Shown: positions 63,439 through 64,000 of the stretch, piece by piece
Position numbering within the stretch: position 1 is the stretch's first letter
Layout of the letters: each line of letters begins with the position of its first letter
NCBI GenBank assembly: GCA_036703315.1
Contig: DATNPH010000037.1
Span: forward strand, 46,800 to 110,799
Source: DATNPH01 sp036703315
GTDB lineage: Bacteria > Cyanobacteriota > Cyanobacteriia > Cyanobacteriales > Coleofasciculaceae
Direction of reading: 5' to 3'
Length of the DNA stretch: 64,000 bases
Program-made: the position numbers and the translations under genes
Notes under the pieces: model-generated
What the model saw: only the letters and a program-made list of their open reading frames with translations
The model's database searches: none
Told to the model about the DNA's origin: nothing

Positions 63439-64000
63439 ATGCAACCTGACGATCCGCTGATTTATTCACCCGCGCTAGAGGAAGCCATTGATCGTAACCC
63501 CCTGATTGTTACACCTGACACCTTACTGTTAGACGCGATCGCATTAATGAGTCAGGCACGAGGGAGTCGTTGTTCGCTGACTGAGGCGAATACCCCCTTA
63601 GAGGCAATCCCCCGCTATGAGGGGCACTCTAGCAGTGTGTTAGTCATGGAGGGGAGCCAGTTACTAGGAATCTTTACAGAACGGGATATCGTGTGGCTTA
63701 CGGCTGATGGTATACCCTTTGAGGGGATAAAAATTTCTGAGGTGATGACTCAGCCAGTGCTAACCATGCCTGAGTCGAATTTTCAGGATGTCTTTGCTGC
63801 CATATTCCTATTTCGTCGGAATCAGGTTCGCCATCTGGTGATTGTGGGCGATCAAAATCAACTGATTGGCATTGTCTCACAAGAAAGCATTCGTCGTATT
63901 CTTCGACCCGCCAACCTGCTGAAGTTGCGGCGTGTGTCAGAGGTGATGACGACTCAGATGATTCATGCTCCGGCAACAACTTCCGTATTAAATTTAGCCC
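63439..64000 (+). CDS. CBS-domain protein, 3' truncated by window edge
   Basis: ATG at 63439 opens a frame that is still open at 64000 (187 codons visible). The N-terminus MQPDDPLIYSPALEEAIDRN leads into a CBS pair: TPDTLLLDAIALMSQ, SVLVMEGSQLLGIFTERDIV, ISEVMTQPVLTMPESNFQDV, RHLVIVGDQNQLIGIVSQES, then the start of a further CBS unit (VSEVMTTQMIHAPATTSVLN). In cyanobacteria such N-termini commonly precede PAS/GAF and histidine kinase or GGDEF modules, but the output part is outside the window. CBS domains sense adenine nucleotides. Confidence 0.8.
   Translation, partial: MQPDDPLIYSPALEEAIDRNPLIVTPDTLLLDAIALMSQARGSRCSLTEANTPLEAIPRYEGHSSSVLVMEGSQLLGIFTERDIVWLTADGIPFEGIKISEVMTQPVLTMPESNFQDVFAAIFLFRRNQVRHLVIVGDQNQLIGIVSQESIRRILRPANLLKLRRVSEVMTTQMIHAPATTSVLNLA

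Overview
The window looks like a chromosomal segment of a filamentous or colonial beta-cyanobacterium, broadly of the Coleofasciculus/Microcoleus/Moorea type. The evidence is a beta-carboxysome operon, NDH-1 CO2-uptake genes, flavodiiron proteins Flv1 and Flv3, a cyanobacterial PII protein, kinases fused to other domains, many HIP1 octamers (GCGATCGC) and abundant short intergenic repeats. The species assignment is inferred from family recognition only.

Layout. 1-12 kb is mixed housekeeping: a DraG-type ADP-ribosylglycohydrolase, a Ser/Thr kinase with a GUN4-like tail, a bacterial ferredoxin, hisZ coupled to a DnaJ/TPR protein, an inositol monophosphatase, a 2Fe-2S ferredoxin overlapping a nuclease-like lipoprotein, tRNA-Ser(GGA), a PII gene with a perfect NtcA box, and an osmoprotectant ABC ATPase plus binding protein. 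12-20 kb is a minus-strand polysaccharide cluster: GT39, GT4, PhyH-type oxygenase, GT2-like, Wzx-type flippase and O-antigen ligase. 21.9-33.4 kb is a CO2-concentrating-mechanism island. In it ndhF4-ndhD4-cupB is transcribed leftwards and ccmK2-ccmK1-ccmL-ccmM-ccmN-ccmO rightwards from a shared 0.67 kb region, followed by a LysR regulator of the NdhR/CmpR group. The two arms supply bicarbonate through CO2 hydration at the membrane and package Rubisco in the carboxysome.

33.4-48.4 kb holds an orphan peptide-type ABC permease, an HD-domain protein, tRNA-Gly(CCC) followed by a 1.3 kb decayed stretch, comB, a large kinase-NACHT-membrane fusion, pheS, surE, a degenerate HD-GYP protein, hflX and an ABC-F ATPase. 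48.6-54.2 kb holds a methyltransferase-acetyltransferase fusion, a PhzF protein, a PAP2 phosphatase, an IS200/IS605-type TnpB element and a response regulator. 54.3-62.8 kb holds flv1 and flv3, separated by a 4.4 kb two-partner-secretion exoprotein gene with about 14 repeats and a small membrane protein. The window ends inside a CBS-domain gene.

The most notable non-obvious signals are: a HEPN-type RNase relic hidden by two homopolymer indels next to tRNA-Gly; competing hairpins in the leader of the carboxysome operon; palindromic repeats within that operon; a LysR tail written by an antisense copy of a permease 3' end; an hflX whose conserved-looking N-terminus lacks a canonical start codon; an atypical PII with Thr49; and a TnpB element with a recognisable structured right end and a coupled upstream ORF.
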